From Acidobacteriota bacterium (GTDB taxonomy: Bacteria; Acidobacteriota; Terriglobia; Acidiferrales; UBA7541), in the NCBI GenBank assembly GCA_016201285.1, contig JACQDE010000033.1, positions 41,674-105,673 on the forward strand: 64,000 nt of DNA, written 5' to 3'. The notes beneath the pieces were generated by a model that saw nothing but the letters and a program-made list of their open reading frames with translations, did no database searches and was not told the origin of the DNA. Position 1 is the stretch's first letter, and each line of letters opens with the position of its first letter. Of the stretch, positions 56,545-64,000 are shown piece after piece. The translations under genes were made by a program, and so were the position numbers.

Positions 56545-56916
56545 CTATCGGTTCCAGTCCAGCGCGCCTTTCTTCCACAAGTAGAGGTAGCCGACCAGCA
56601 AGATTCCGATGTACACCATCATTTCCACAAAGCCGAACACCTGAAGGTCCCGGAAGACGTAAGCCCACGGGTAGAAAAAGATGGCCTCCACGTCGAACAG
56701 GATGAACAGCATGGCCACTAGGTAGAACTTGACGGAGAAGGGCTCCCGCGCGTCACCGGTCGGCCGCATGCCGCATTCATACGCCTGCATCTTGGCCCGG
56801 GTCGGCCGCCGGTTTCCGACGAATGTGGACAGAAGGATGAGGATGGCCGAAAGCCCCGCCGCCACAATCATGTGGACCAGCAACGGGACATATTGATTGA
56901 GGTAGCTATCTGTCAT
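56545..56916 (-). CDS. nuoA: NADH-quinone oxidoreductase subunit A (cluster 2)
   Basis: 123 residues, three helices. MQAYECGMRPTGDAREPFSVKFYL contains the quinone-channel Cys loop; LFDVEAIFFYPWAYVF is diagnostic. First gene of cluster 2, directly behind a promoter at 56942-56971. Confidence 0.94.
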   Translation of the reverse strand: MTDSYLNQYVPLLVHMIVAAGLSAILILLSTFVGNRRPTRAKMQAYECGMRPTGDAREPFSVKFYLVAMLFILFDVEAIFFYPWAYVFRDLQVFGFVEMMVYIGILLVGYLYLWKKGALDWNR

Positions 56917-56937
56917 CTCGGGCGTGCCCGAAGAACT

Positions 56938-56971
56938 TGCTATAATAGCGGCCCGATGGCGCGGCGGTCAA
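56938..56971. promoter_or_regulatory. Overlapping divergent promoters (nuoA cluster 2 / Ig-like protein)
   Basis: Reverse strand: TTGACC (56971-56966), 18-bp spacer, TATTAT (56947-56942), ~25 bp before the nuoA ATG. Forward strand: extended -10 TGCTATAAT (56938-56946). The two -10 boxes share the same bases, so transcription in the two directions may compete. Confidence 0.65.
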
Positions 56972-57037
56972 TCGAGCTTTCGGCTTTGCCGCGCCGGGCT
57001 TTCTGATTCGGGTAAGGAGACGGCACCTCAGCCTGCT

Positions 57038-57661
57038 GTGATCTTCGGATTCAATACCGACCTGCGCGTTGGAAACGCCGTGTACCACGTCCAGACCGAG
57101 GACCGCGGCGACGTGAATCCTGTTATTGACACGACCATCTACTCGAAGGGCCGCATTCTCCACCGCCGGGTCTCGAGCTATAAGGAGTTCCGCGAGTCGC
57201 CGGACTTCAGCCCCACCGCGCTCCGCCAGCGCCTCGAAGAGCAGCACCGGTCCGTCATCGACGAGTTGCGCGGTAGCGCGCTGGTTCTCGATGCGCCACA
57301 GGCCGCCCCGGCGCCCGCACCAGAGTTCGCAGCGGCTCCGCCACCCGCGCCGGCGGGAATTCAGGTGCAGCTTCTGAACCCGGGCTCCTGGCTCGCGGCG
57401 GGCACCGCGACGCTCAAATTGGAAGTGAAGTCGAACGGGAAAGGCGAAGCCGTGAGCGAGGCCACCATTCAAGTCACAGTGACCGCGGCCCAGGGGCCGG
57501 TGGACTTTGCCGCCAGGACCGACAGCGACGGCCATGCGGAGCTTGCCTTCCCACTGCCGCGCATGGGCCCGGGCGGGACTGACCTTGTCATCCGCGCCAA
57601 AAGCCCCGCGGGAGAAGACGAAATCCGCTACTCGCTCAAGCCCAAATCTCGCTCGGTGTAG
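57038..57661 (+). CDS. Unknown protein with Ig-like C-terminal domain
   Basis: 207 residues from GTG 57038; an upstream GTG in frame precedes the -10 box and is excluded. The N-terminal part (FGFNTDLRVGNAVYHVQTEDRG... IYSKGRILHRRVSSYKEF) matches a segment I associate with uncharacterised acidobacterial proteins. A Pro/Ala linker (~80-110) joins a beta-rich C-terminal half (GIQVQLLNP... GHAELAFPLP) resembling an Ig/Big-like or carboxypeptidase-regulatory fold. No signal peptide was seen. RBS AAGGAG is ~18 bp upstream, further than usual. Function unknown. The stop TAG is provided by the adjoining repeat. Confidence 0.68.
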   Translation: MIFGFNTDLRVGNAVYHVQTEDRGDVNPVIDTTIYSKGRILHRRVSSYKEFRESPDFSPTALRQRLEEQHRSVIDELRGSALVLDAPQAAPAPAPEFAAAPPPAPAGIQVQLLNPGSWLAAGTATLKLEVKSNGKGEAVSEATIQVTVTAAQGPVDFAARTDSDGHAELAFPLPRMGPGGTDLVIRAKSPAGEDEIRYSLKPKSRSV

Positions 57662-57680
57662 GGGCGACCATTAGGTCGCC
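57657..57680. repeat. TGTAG-GGGCGACC hairpin repeat, half unit
   Basis: TGTAG (57657-57661) followed by GGCGACC-ATTA-GGTCGCC. Its TAG is the stop codon of the gene upstream. Confidence 0.75.
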
Positions 57681-57702
57681 GTCTTGCGTACCGATTGCCC
57701 CG

Positions 57703-57903
57703 ATGCAAGTCACGATCAACGGCGAAGAAAAAGAAATCCCTGACGGGCTCACCGTCACCGGCCTGCTCGGCCACCTCGGCATCCACCCCGGCCGCGTGGC
57801 CATCGAGCGCAATCTGGAGATCCTGTTCCGCGCGAAATGGGAAAACACCCTCGTCCAGCCCGGTGACCGCTACGAAATCGTGAATTTCGTGGGCGGCGGG
57901 TAG
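57703..57903 (+). CDS. thiS: Sulfur carrier protein ThiS
   Basis: 66 residues, ubiquitin-like. INGEEKEIPDGLTVTGLLGHLGI, VAIERNLEI and the C-terminal VNFVGGG with the Gly-Gly end that becomes the thiocarboxylate are all visible. It donates sulfur to the thiazole ring of thiamine. No thiG or thiF neighbour is present, so it stands apart from the rest of the pathway. Confidence 0.92.
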   Translation: MQVTINGEEKEIPDGLTVTGLLGHLGIHPGRVAIERNLEILFRAKWENTLVQPGDRYEIVNFVGGG

Positions 57904-57915
57904 CTGCCTTCCGCC

Positions 57916-58647
57916 TCAATCCTGCAATTCAAACCGGACGGATACCTTGGCCCGCACCACCAATTGACCGCCTGAAATCGTTGCATCGCCCGCCGCGACA
58001 CTTGACGCGAAGCCGAAGACATTGGTACTCACATTGGCGTATTGCTTGGGATAGTCCTGATTAGGGTTCTCCTCGGTGATGCTGTGTGGCCGGCCAAGTT
58101 TTTGGTTCAATTCTCCAGCCAGGAGGGCGGCTTTCTCCCGCGCCGCTCGCACGGCAAGCACGCGGGCCTCGTCGTTGTACTTCCTCATCTCGCCCGCGCG
58201 GAAATCCACCCCTTCCACCCGGTTTACTCCTGCCTCAAGTAGCCCGGCCATCAACGCCTCATACTTGGAAAGATCGCGCAGCAGAACGCTCAACGACTGA
58301 CTGACCTCGTAGCCTACCAGCACCGACTTGTCCTTGATCTCTTCGTAGTCGGGGCCCATCGTCAGGTCGATCGTCTGGGTATCTTTCGCCTCGATTTCGG
58401 CATTGCGTAGCACCGCTTGCACCTTCTTCATCCGCCCATCGTGCTCCGTTTTAGCCTGCGCCAGCGTCTTAGCCTTTGTCTGGATGCGGAAGCGCAGCGA
58501 AACCTCCGTCGGCACCACGCGCACCTCGGCTTCCCCGCTCACAGTGATTAACCGCGGGCCCTTGCTTGCGTCCTGTCCACGGAGGAGTGAAGGAAGAACA
58601 CCCAGCGCCAAGACCAACAGCACAGTTAACCTCAGAGTGGTTTTCAT
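57916..58647 (-). CDS. Exported SIMPL-domain (DUF541) protein
   Basis: 243 residues with a signal peptide (MKTTLRLTVLLVLALGVLPS). The mature part opens with ITVSGEAEVRVVPTEVSLRFRIQTKAKT, the typical SIMPL start, and contains VGYEVSQSLSVLLRDLSKYEAL and AREKAALLAGELNQKLG. Family members are periplasmic or outer-membrane proteins of poorly known role. ATG 58647 is chosen because GAGGTAG lies upstream and the signal peptide starts there. Confidence 0.9.
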   Translation of the reverse strand: MKTTLRLTVLLVLALGVLPSLLRGQDASKGPRLITVSGEAEVRVVPTEVSLRFRIQTKAKTLAQAKTEHDGRMKKVQAVLRNAEIEAKDTQTIDLTMGPDYEEIKDKSVLVGYEVSQSLSVLLRDLSKYEALMAGLLEAGVNRVEGVDFRAGEMRKYNDEARVLAVRAAREKAALLAGELNQKLGRPHSITEENPNQDYPKQYANVSTNVFGFASSVAAGDATISGGQLVVRAKVSVRFELQD

Positions 58648-58821
58648 GAGAGCTACCTCTTCGCTTTCTAACCATGCCCAATTGCATCCGGGAGTTTCCT
58701 GTTGTGGCAATGAGCGGTGTGGAGAATAGCACAGCGTATTCGGGCTATGTGGAGGAACTTCAAGCTGATGGGACGGGGCAGCCCCATTGGCCGCCCCCCA
58801 TTTCAAGTGGACCGCGCGGAG

Positions 58822-59328
58822 TTATTTCTTCCGGGTCAGCTTGAACAAATCCCACTTCACTTCCTTGCCCTTTTCGCGCCACGACCACTGCTGCGTGAAG
58901 TGGTCCTTGTCCACCAGGGTCACCGTCAGGTTGCGCATGTGGCCCGCGTCCGGGCTGGGCAGGTTGGTCGCGTCGAAAAACTTGAACGCGATCACATTCG
59001 GATTGGCCGGGTCGGGCGTGCCGACCATTCTCGGCTGGTTACCCGCGGCGCAGTAGTGGGTCACCATCAGCCGGTCTCCATCGAGGTGGTAGATGGTGAC
59101 CATCGTTTCATCGCCTTCTGTCACCAGCGTCTCGACCAGCGCAGAACCAGCCGACGTCAGCTTGTAAGAGGCGCTGGCCGGTTTGTTGTTTCCCGCGATG
59201 CCTTCCCATTCGCCGACCAGTGTCTTCAGCCTGTCGAAACCCGCCTGCGCCTTGCTCTGCGCCGCCGCAGGAGCGATCAACAGCGCCAGCATCGCCACGA
59301 GGAGCACCACACCCCGCCATACATTCAT
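58822..59328 (-). CDS. Small secreted protein of unknown function
   Basis: 168 residues with a signal peptide (MNVWRGVVLLVAMLALLIAPAAAQ). The mature part is a beta-rich domain (FDRLKTLVGEWEGIAGNN... MVTIYHLDGDRLMVTHYCAAGNQPRM), resembling the lipocalin-like DUF1579-type proteins of acidobacteria. No catalytic motif seen. It is separated from the SIMPL gene by 174 bp holding only a GGGGCAGCCCC... GGCCGCCCC inverted repeat. Confidence 0.78.
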   Translation of the reverse strand: MNVWRGVVLLVAMLALLIAPAAAQSKAQAGFDRLKTLVGEWEGIAGNNKPASASYKLTSAGSALVETLVTEGDETMVTIYHLDGDRLMVTHYCAAGNQPRMVGTPDPANPNVIAFKFFDATNLPSPDAGHMRNLTVTLVDKDHFTQQWSWREKGKEVKWDLFKLTRKK

Positions 59329-59421
59329 GGTCGTTGCCTCCCTTCTTATGTCTGAATTGAGCTTGAGCGCCCTTGGAAATGATAGCTGTTTCTCGATTGT
59401 CTTGCACGTGTAGCGGTGACT

Positions 59422-59889
59422 TTATGTCGCCATTTTCTTGCGCCGCCGGGCCGCACAGACGAACAGCCATACCGAGGCCGCCAGCAGCAGCGGCGACGAA
59501 TAGACCCCCGGCAGCAACCGCCCGAAATACACCGACCCCACAGAATGCCCGAGCCCATTGAACAGCATCAGAATCCCGTAGGGATAGGAGAGATAGACCA
59601 TCGCGCGCGAACCGCGAAACGCAAAAACGGAAAGTAGGAGCAGCACGATGACCGCGCCGATCAGCCCCGTCAACCACACATCAAACGTAAACGTCGGCAT
59701 AGGGAACCAGGAATAGCGCGCGCGGAGCGAGAGCACAGTGGGATTGTAGAAGGAGAGAAAATCCATGAGCGCCTCATCGACGACGTGCACCGCCAGCGCC
59801 AGCGTCAGCGCCACCCACGCCCATGCGTGACGGCGAATGCTAACTTCTTGCGCGGTGAATGAGGATTGGGATTCGACATCCATATCCAC
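59422..59889 (-). CDS. Four-helix membrane protein, HXXEE-like
   Basis: 155 residues with about four hydrophobic helices. HVVDEALMDF in the first helix and MLFNGLGHSVGSVYFGRLLPGVYSSPLLL in the third/fourth resemble the HXXEE-domain membrane proteins, with Asp in place of the first Glu. Function is not known for the family. Confidence 0.6.
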   Translation of the reverse strand: MDMDVESQSSFTAQEVSIRRHAWAWVALTLALAVHVVDEALMDFLSFYNPTVLSLRARYSWFPMPTFTFDVWLTGLIGAVIVLLLLSVFAFRGSRAMVYLSYPYGILMLFNGLGHSVGSVYFGRLLPGVYSSPLLLAASVWLFVCAARRRKKMAT

Positions 59890-59914
59890 TCCGTCGAAAC
59901 GACGCAGCGGGGGC

Positions 59915-60142
59915 CTACAATGCCTCTAGAAATGCTTTCACGGACACCTTAGCTTGTCGCAGGATTCCGCGAAGTGCGCCGATGGCAAGTTCTCTGTGTA
60001 GCGGCACTGCGCATCCCACACTTCCTTCATTTGTATCCTTGCGAAGCACAACGTGGGAACCGCGGCTTCTTGTCTGTCGGAATCCTAAGCGCTCCAGCGC
60101 ACGAATGGCCTGCGTGCCGGAAACGCCGCGCAGCTCAGGCAT
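59915..60142 (-). CDS. hicA: Toxin HicA, mRNA interferase
   Basis: 75 residues. Double-stranded-RNA-binding-like fold with the catalytic His in TRSRGSHVVLRK; the closing LAIGALRGILRQAKVSVKAFLEAL is standard. Cleaves mRNA when unopposed. It is downstream of hicB and overlaps it by 8 bp, so the antitoxin is made first. Confidence 0.93.
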   Translation of the reverse strand: MPELRGVSGTQAIRALERLGFRQTRSRGSHVVLRKDTNEGSVGCAVPLHRELAIGALRGILRQAKVSVKAFLEAL

Positions 60143-60344
60143 GGCTGACTTCGAAGGTCGTCACCATGGGCCGCGCTAGATTCGGCAGCGGGAATTCCTC
60201 AAGGTAGAGTTCAGTGGCTTCCTTCAAGTTGACGAGCGCTTCTTCGACCGTGGCGCCCTGGCTCACGGTGCCCACTTCTGGACATTCAGCCACGTAGAGG
60301 CTCTCCTCTTTGTGCACCACCGCCATGAACGTTCGCACAGTCAT
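60135..60344 (-). CDS. hicB: Antitoxin HicB
   Basis: 69 residues. MAVVHKEESLYVAECPEVGTVSQGATVEEALVNLKEATELYLEE is the partial RNase H-like HicB fold. There is no long C-terminal DNA-binding domain, so autoregulation may be limited. RBS AGAGGTGG precedes ATG 60344. Confidence 0.92.
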   Translation of the reverse strand: MTVRTFMAVVHKEESLYVAECPEVGTVSQGATVEEALVNLKEATELYLEEFPLPNLARPMVTTFEVSHA

Positions 60345-60437
60345 TCAGCCACCTCTTTGACCCTATTGTGCAAAGAAAAGGTTGGCCCATGCAACCGATA
60401 TCTCTGGAAGGCGGCTGCCGAGATCTCCGAAGGGAAG

Positions 60438-61043
60438 TTACACGCCGTTGAGAATGTGGCCCATTTTGTTTTTCTTGGCGCGCAAGTAGGCCCGCGCGCC
60501 TTTCGCCACGCGCGGCTCGCAGGGCAACCGTTCGATCACCTTCACGCCCCCTGCTTCTAGCTGCGCCACTTTGTCCGGGTTGTTGGAGAGCAGCCGCACG
60601 CGGCGCACGCCGAGCTTTTTCAGCACTGCGGCGCAGAAGCCGTACTCGCGCGAATCGGCGGCAAACCCCAGCTCGCGGTTGGCTTCGACGGTGTCCCGGC
60701 CGCAGTCCTGCAACTCGTACGCCTTCAGCTTGTTCATCAGGCCGATGCCGCGGCCTTCTTGCGGCAGGTAGAGCAGCACGCCGCTCCGTGCCCGGCCGAT
60801 TTTTCGCAGGGAAAGCTCAAGCTGCGCCCGGCAGTCGCACCGCTGCGAGGTGAGCACATCGCCGGTGAGGCACTGCGAATGGATGCGCACCAACGGCGCG
60901 GAGCCGTTCAACCGGCCGCGCAGCAGCACCACGGCCTCTTCGTTCGGCCCGTTCCCCTGCATGCCGAGGATGGTGAAGTCTCCGAATCGGGTGGGCAGCT
61001 TGGCCCGGGCAATGATGTGGACTGTAGTCTTCCGTCGAGTCAT
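60438..61043 (-). CDS. ribA: GTP cyclohydrolase II
   Basis: 201 residues, stand-alone RibA with no DHBP synthase fused. Zn ligands Cys58, Cys69 and Cys71 lie in SQCLTGDVLTSQRCDC. YLPQEGRGIGL and the C-terminal NNPDKVAQLEAGGVKV are family signatures. First step of riboflavin synthesis from GTP. Other rib genes are not in the window. Confidence 0.96.
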   Translation of the reverse strand: MTRRKTTVHIIARAKLPTRFGDFTILGMQGNGPNEEAVVLLRGRLNGSAPLVRIHSQCLTGDVLTSQRCDCRAQLELSLRKIGRARSGVLLYLPQEGRGIGLMNKLKAYELQDCGRDTVEANRELGFAADSREYGFCAAVLKKLGVRRVRLLSNNPDKVAQLEAGGVKVIERLPCEPRVAKGARAYLRAKKNKMGHILNGV

Positions 61044-61149
61044 CGCAAGCGAGCCATTATAGCAGCTTGCGCGGCAGCGCGCCCGCAGCCGACTTTACTT
61101 TGCGCGGCGCTTTGGCTAACGTAGAAACGCGCATTCCGCCGATACGCCC

Positions 61150-62487
61150 ATGCAGACGCTGACCTCCGGAAAAGACCTGCTCTTCCTGCTGGTGTTGAAG
61201 GTTGGCCTGGCCGGTTCGATGGCCGCGCTGCTCGCGCGCTCCGCCACGTTCCGCAAGGTCCTCTACACCGAAATGCGCAATTCCGACGAGAAGATGCAGT
61301 TGCTTCTGTTCATGGCGCCGGCGCTGGTGGTGGGCGTTTTCCTGCGGCTGGTGGGCTACCGCTTTGCCGATCTCACTCTCGAAGGCGCGTTTCTGCTCGG
61401 CATCCTCGGCGGCAGCGTGGCCGGCTCGATCGGCGGCGCCATCGTCAGCCTGCCGGCGTTTTTCTTTCACGAATGGCTCGCGACGCCGATGGCCGTGCTC
61501 GCCGGCACGCTGGGCGGGCTGATCCGCGCCGTCCTGCCCAATCGGCAGGCCATCTGGAATTTCGGTCCGTTCCTTTTTCTGGGCATTCCCCGCTGGCTTT
61601 TCCGCCTGATCCGAAACGCCCGCACATCGTGGGAGATGCTGCCGCTGGCCGCCGTGGTCGCGCTCGAAATCGGCCGCATCGCGCTCGGCCATGCCGCCTT
61701 CGGCCGCTCCGTGAAACCGAACTGGCTCTTCACGCTCGAGACGCCCACCTGGTGGGCGCTTGCCCTCGTCCTCTCGACGGTCATGGCCGTGGCCGTGCCC
61801 ATCAAGATCTGGAACAACACGCGCATCGAAGCCAAGCTCAAGCAGCACGAGGATCTGCTGCTCAAGGCGCGCATGGCCGCGCTCGCCAGCCAGATCAACC
61901 CGCACTTCCTGTTCAACACGCTCAACACCGTTTCCTCGCTCATCCGATACGACCCCGACCTGGCCCGCGACGTCGTGCTGAAACTTTCCAGCATCCTCCG
62001 CCGCCTGCTGCGCAAACAGGAGAACTTTGTGCCCCTGCGCGAAGAACTCGGCTTCATTGACGACTACCTCGACATCGAGGTGGCCCGCTTCGGCCGCGAC
62101 AAGCTCCAGATTTCGAAACAGCTCGACGAAGACACGCTGGAGGCCTACGTGCCCAGCATGTTGCTCCAGCCCATCGTCGAAAACTCGATCCGGCACGGCC
62201 TGGCACCCAAGCTCGATGGCGGCGAAATCCGCATCCGCACCGCCCGTCGCGACGGCCGCCTGCTCATCGAAGTCGAGGACAACGGCATCGGCATGCCCCC
62301 CGCGCGCATCACCGCGCTCGAGGGCGAAGGCGACGCCAAGGGCATCGGCATCAGCAACGTCCACGAGCGCCTGCGCGTGCTCTACGGCGACGACTTCCGC
62401 TTCGACATCCACAGCGTCGAAGGCAAAGGCACCTTTGTCCGCATCGACGTGCCTGACTTGGTCCCCGTCCTCGAAACGTTGAGCTGA
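61150..62487 (+). CDS. LytS/YehU-type sensor histidine kinase
   Basis: 445 residues. About five to six N-terminal transmembrane helices (1-~225) of the 5TMR-LYT type are followed by a cytoplasmic His_kinase domain. Phospho-acceptor His252 is in QINPHFLFNTLNTVSSLIRY; ATP-binding segments VENSIRHGL and DNGIGMPPARI, and the final GKGTFVRIDVP, follow. Partners of this family are LytTR response regulators, but none is adjacent. Divergent from ribA. Confidence 0.92.
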   Translation: MQTLTSGKDLLFLLVLKVGLAGSMAALLARSATFRKVLYTEMRNSDEKMQLLLFMAPALVVGVFLRLVGYRFADLTLEGAFLLGILGGSVAGSIGGAIVSLPAFFFHEWLATPMAVLAGTLGGLIRAVLPNRQAIWNFGPFLFLGIPRWLFRLIRNARTSWEMLPLAAVVALEIGRIALGHAAFGRSVKPNWLFTLETPTWWALALVLSTVMAVAVPIKIWNNTRIEAKLKQHEDLLLKARMAALASQINPHFLFNTLNTVSSLIRYDPDLARDVVLKLSSILRRLLRKQENFVPLREELGFIDDYLDIEVARFGRDKLQISKQLDEDTLEAYVPSMLLQPIVENSIRHGLAPKLDGGEIRIRTARRDGRLLIEVEDNGIGMPPARITALEGEGDAKGIGISNVHERLRVLYGDDFRFDIHSVEGKGTFVRIDVPDLVPVLETLS

Positions 62488-62597
62488 CTGGCTCGGTTTC
62501 GGGCGAGACGCCTCCTCCCGTACAGTTCCGCTCAGGATTTACCTTGCCAGACGCTGGCACTTGCATTACAAAGTTGTAAATTCAGCGAGGAGTAGCA

Positions 62598-63098
62598 ATG
62601 GCCATCGAAGCTCGCGGCGAATATCAGTTTGATGACATCTTGCGTGGAATCCGCCTCCTCTGGCGAGGTCAGAAGGCAGTGATGGGCATCTCTCTATTTA
62701 TCGGGCCAATGATCCTCCTCTCCACCATTGGAGACTACATCCTTGGGAAGCAAAGCTTGGTCTCTCACTTGCCGGGTCTTTTCGTTGGCGGCTTCCTCAC
62801 CTCCAATTATTGGTGGATTACATGGATGTCGAGCCGAAAACTCTGGAAATCCAACCTCAACCTGCACGGTACGACTGCTTTTCACTTCGATGAGTCGGGG
62901 TTTCAACTCACCGGCGCGAATGCTCAGTCCGAAGTTAGGTGGGCGGGGATCCTGAAGTGGAAAGAAGGGAAAGACGTGTTTTTGCTGTTCTGTTCGCCAC
63001 AAATCGCCCACATTGTTCCCAAGCGGTTCTTCTCCGATGGCGGCCAGATGGATGCTGCGCGGCAATTGTTTGCCGAAAAGATCACAAGATTGAAATAA
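62598..63098 (+). CDS. YcxB-like membrane-associated protein
   Basis: 166 residues. Two transmembrane helices (about 30-50 and 60-80) are followed by a C-terminal soluble domain (FHFDESGFQLTGANAQSEVRWAGILKWKEGKDVFLLF... VPKRFF) typical of the YcxB family. A good RBS (GAGGAG) precedes ATG 62598. Function unknown. Confidence 0.82.
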   Translation: MAIEARGEYQFDDILRGIRLLWRGQKAVMGISLFIGPMILLSTIGDYILGKQSLVSHLPGLFVGGFLTSNYWWITWMSSRKLWKSNLNLHGTTAFHFDESGFQLTGANAQSEVRWAGILKWKEGKDVFLLFCSPQIAHIVPKRFFSDGGQMDAARQLFAEKITRLK

Positions 63099-63277
63099 CC
63101 GTTTGGAGCTCGAGATGCCTGGCAAATTCACTTCTTGCATTTCCTGCAAGTAAAGCTTGAAAGGCTCCCGGAGTCCGGTTTGGTCCGGGCGCTCGATTCC
63201 TCCCACTTTCTTTCGTCGATTCGCGTTGACTTCCGAGATACTCTTTCCTACAGTTAGCCCGACTGAGGTGCCCCGCG

Positions 63278-63829
63278 ATGCCTGACTGGCTCACGCAGTT
63301 TTCCGCGTTCACCGTGTTTCTCGCGATTGCGGCCATTGGCTTCCTGTTTCTCCTGATTTCGCTCATCTTCAGCGGGATTTTCGAGCACTTCGAAGGGCAC
63401 TTCGACCACGATGGCGGCGGCGATCACGGCGGCCCCAGCTTCTTCAGCCCGCGCGTGCTGGCGGTATTCATCACGGCGTTTGGCGGCGTGGGAGCGGTGA
63501 GCATGTCGCGGGGGAGCAGCATCCTGACGGCGTCGGGGCTTGGTTTTCTGAGCGGCGTGGTGCTGGCTTCGCTGGTGCTGGTGTTCGCGCGGTTTCTTTA
63601 TGGGCAGCAGGCGTCCAGTGATGTCCGCACGTCGGATGTCGTTGGCCAGTCCGCTCGAGTAATTGTGGGCATCCCCGCGGGTGGAGTCGGCCAGGTACGC
63701 TGCCGCGTGGGAGAGGAATTGATCGACAAGATTGCCCGCTCCCAGGACGGCGCAGCGATACCGGAGAACGCCGTCGTGCGTATTGAAGATGTGCTGGGCG
63801 AGACGGTGGTCGTCCGCCGCGAGCCGTAA
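63278..63829 (+). CDS. NfeD-like membrane protein with OB-fold
   Basis: 183 residues. An N-terminal helix, a His/Asp/Gly-rich loop (EHFEGHFDHDGGGDHGG) and two further helices precede a soluble C-terminal OB-like domain (VVGQSARVIVGIPAGGVGQVR). This layout and the flotillin gene directly downstream (18 bp) are typical of NfeD-like partners of flotillins, which organise membrane microdomains. The His/Asp-rich loop might bind metal. Confidence 0.82.
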   Translation: MPDWLTQFSAFTVFLAIAAIGFLFLLISLIFSGIFEHFEGHFDHDGGGDHGGPSFFSPRVLAVFITAFGGVGAVSMSRGSSILTASGLGFLSGVVLASLVLVFARFLYGQQASSDVRTSDVVGQSARVIVGIPAGGVGQVRCRVGEELIDKIARSQDGAAIPENAVVRIEDVLGETVVVRREP

Positions 63830-63847
63830 GAAAGAGGAGGTGGGACG

Positions 63848-64000
63848 ATGTTAGGCGATTGGTCGCAGTTGCTTCTGCCGGTAGTTTTTGTTGTGCTGCT
63901 GCTGGTGCTGTTCATCGCGCCGTGGCTCTTTGCCAAGAACTACCTGAAAGTTTCGCCCAACATGGTGGCTGTCCTCTCCGGCCGAAAGCGCCGCTTGCCC
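63848..64000 (+). CDS. Flotillin family protein, N-terminal fragment
   Basis: 51 codons before the window ends. One transmembrane helix (LLLPVVFVVLLLVLFIAPWL) is followed by NYLKVSPNMVAVLSGRKRR, the start of the SPFH/flotillin domain. A strong RBS (GAGGAGG) precedes ATG 63848. Coupled with the NfeD-like gene upstream. Confidence 0.85.
   Translation, partial: MLGDWSQLLLPVVFVVLLLVLFIAPWLFAKNYLKVSPNMVAVLSGRKRRLP

Noticed and set aside
56956..57006. 16-codon leader peptide ORF before the Ig-like gene
   Set aside because: No RBS, no regulatory residue pattern and no hairpin pair after it; likely chance.

Overview
The window is GC-rich, densely coded bacterial DNA. The gene set suggests Acidobacteriota. 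Clues are an alpha-2-macroglobulin carrying the carboxypeptidase-regulatory segment seen in acidobacterial TonB receptors, a Ser/Thr kinase with TolB-like and TPR parts, two complex I clusters with a NuoE-NuoF fusion, and an archaeal/Thermotoga-type adenosylhomocysteinase. The phylum call is inference from gene content; no rRNA or tRNA gene was seen.

Layout. 1-10 kb: the end of lnt, prfB with its programmed +1 frameshift, a vapBC-type toxin-antitoxin pair, metK-ahcY (SAM use and recycling), an AbiEii-like nucleotidyltransferase overlapping tldD, then tldE and an exported protein. 10.5-19 kb: a 1995-residue alpha-2-macroglobulin of unusual architecture and a kinase/TPR gene cut by one in-frame TAG. 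19-31.5 kb: a small basic protein, a SagB-type oxidoreductase and an aminotransferase; then an amino-acid permease, glycerophosphodiesterase, rsmA, glgA, trxA and purA; then a molybdenum-cofactor group (moeA, moaC, mogA) with an embedded response regulator.

31.8-57 kb is the core: two complex I (nuo) clusters pointing at each other. Cluster 1 (+ strand) is A-C-D-H-J-K-L-M-N followed by F0 ATP synthase genes (atpZ, atpI-like, atpB, atpE). Cluster 2 (- strand) is A-C-D-EF-G-H-J-K-L-M-N. They meet at a strong bidirectional hairpin terminator near 43.49 kb. Neither contains nuoB or nuoI, and cluster 1 also lacks E, F and G. A working enzyme therefore needs subunits encoded elsewhere. The F1 ATP synthase genes are also elsewhere.

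57-64 kb holds an unknown Ig-like protein, thiS, a SIMPL-domain protein, two small secreted or membrane proteins, hicBA, ribA, an orphan LytS-type histidine kinase, a YcxB-like protein, an NfeD-like protein and the start of a flotillin gene.

Intergenic DNA is rich in short hairpin repeats. One type has TGTAG...CTACA edges and often supplies the stop codon of the gene beside it. A 212-bp MITE-like element with 8-bp target duplications lies just after mogA. The strongest candidates for something undescribed are the macroglobulin whose bait position holds three GspG-like repeats, the repeat-borne stop codons, and the paired complex I clusters that both lack nuoB and nuoI.
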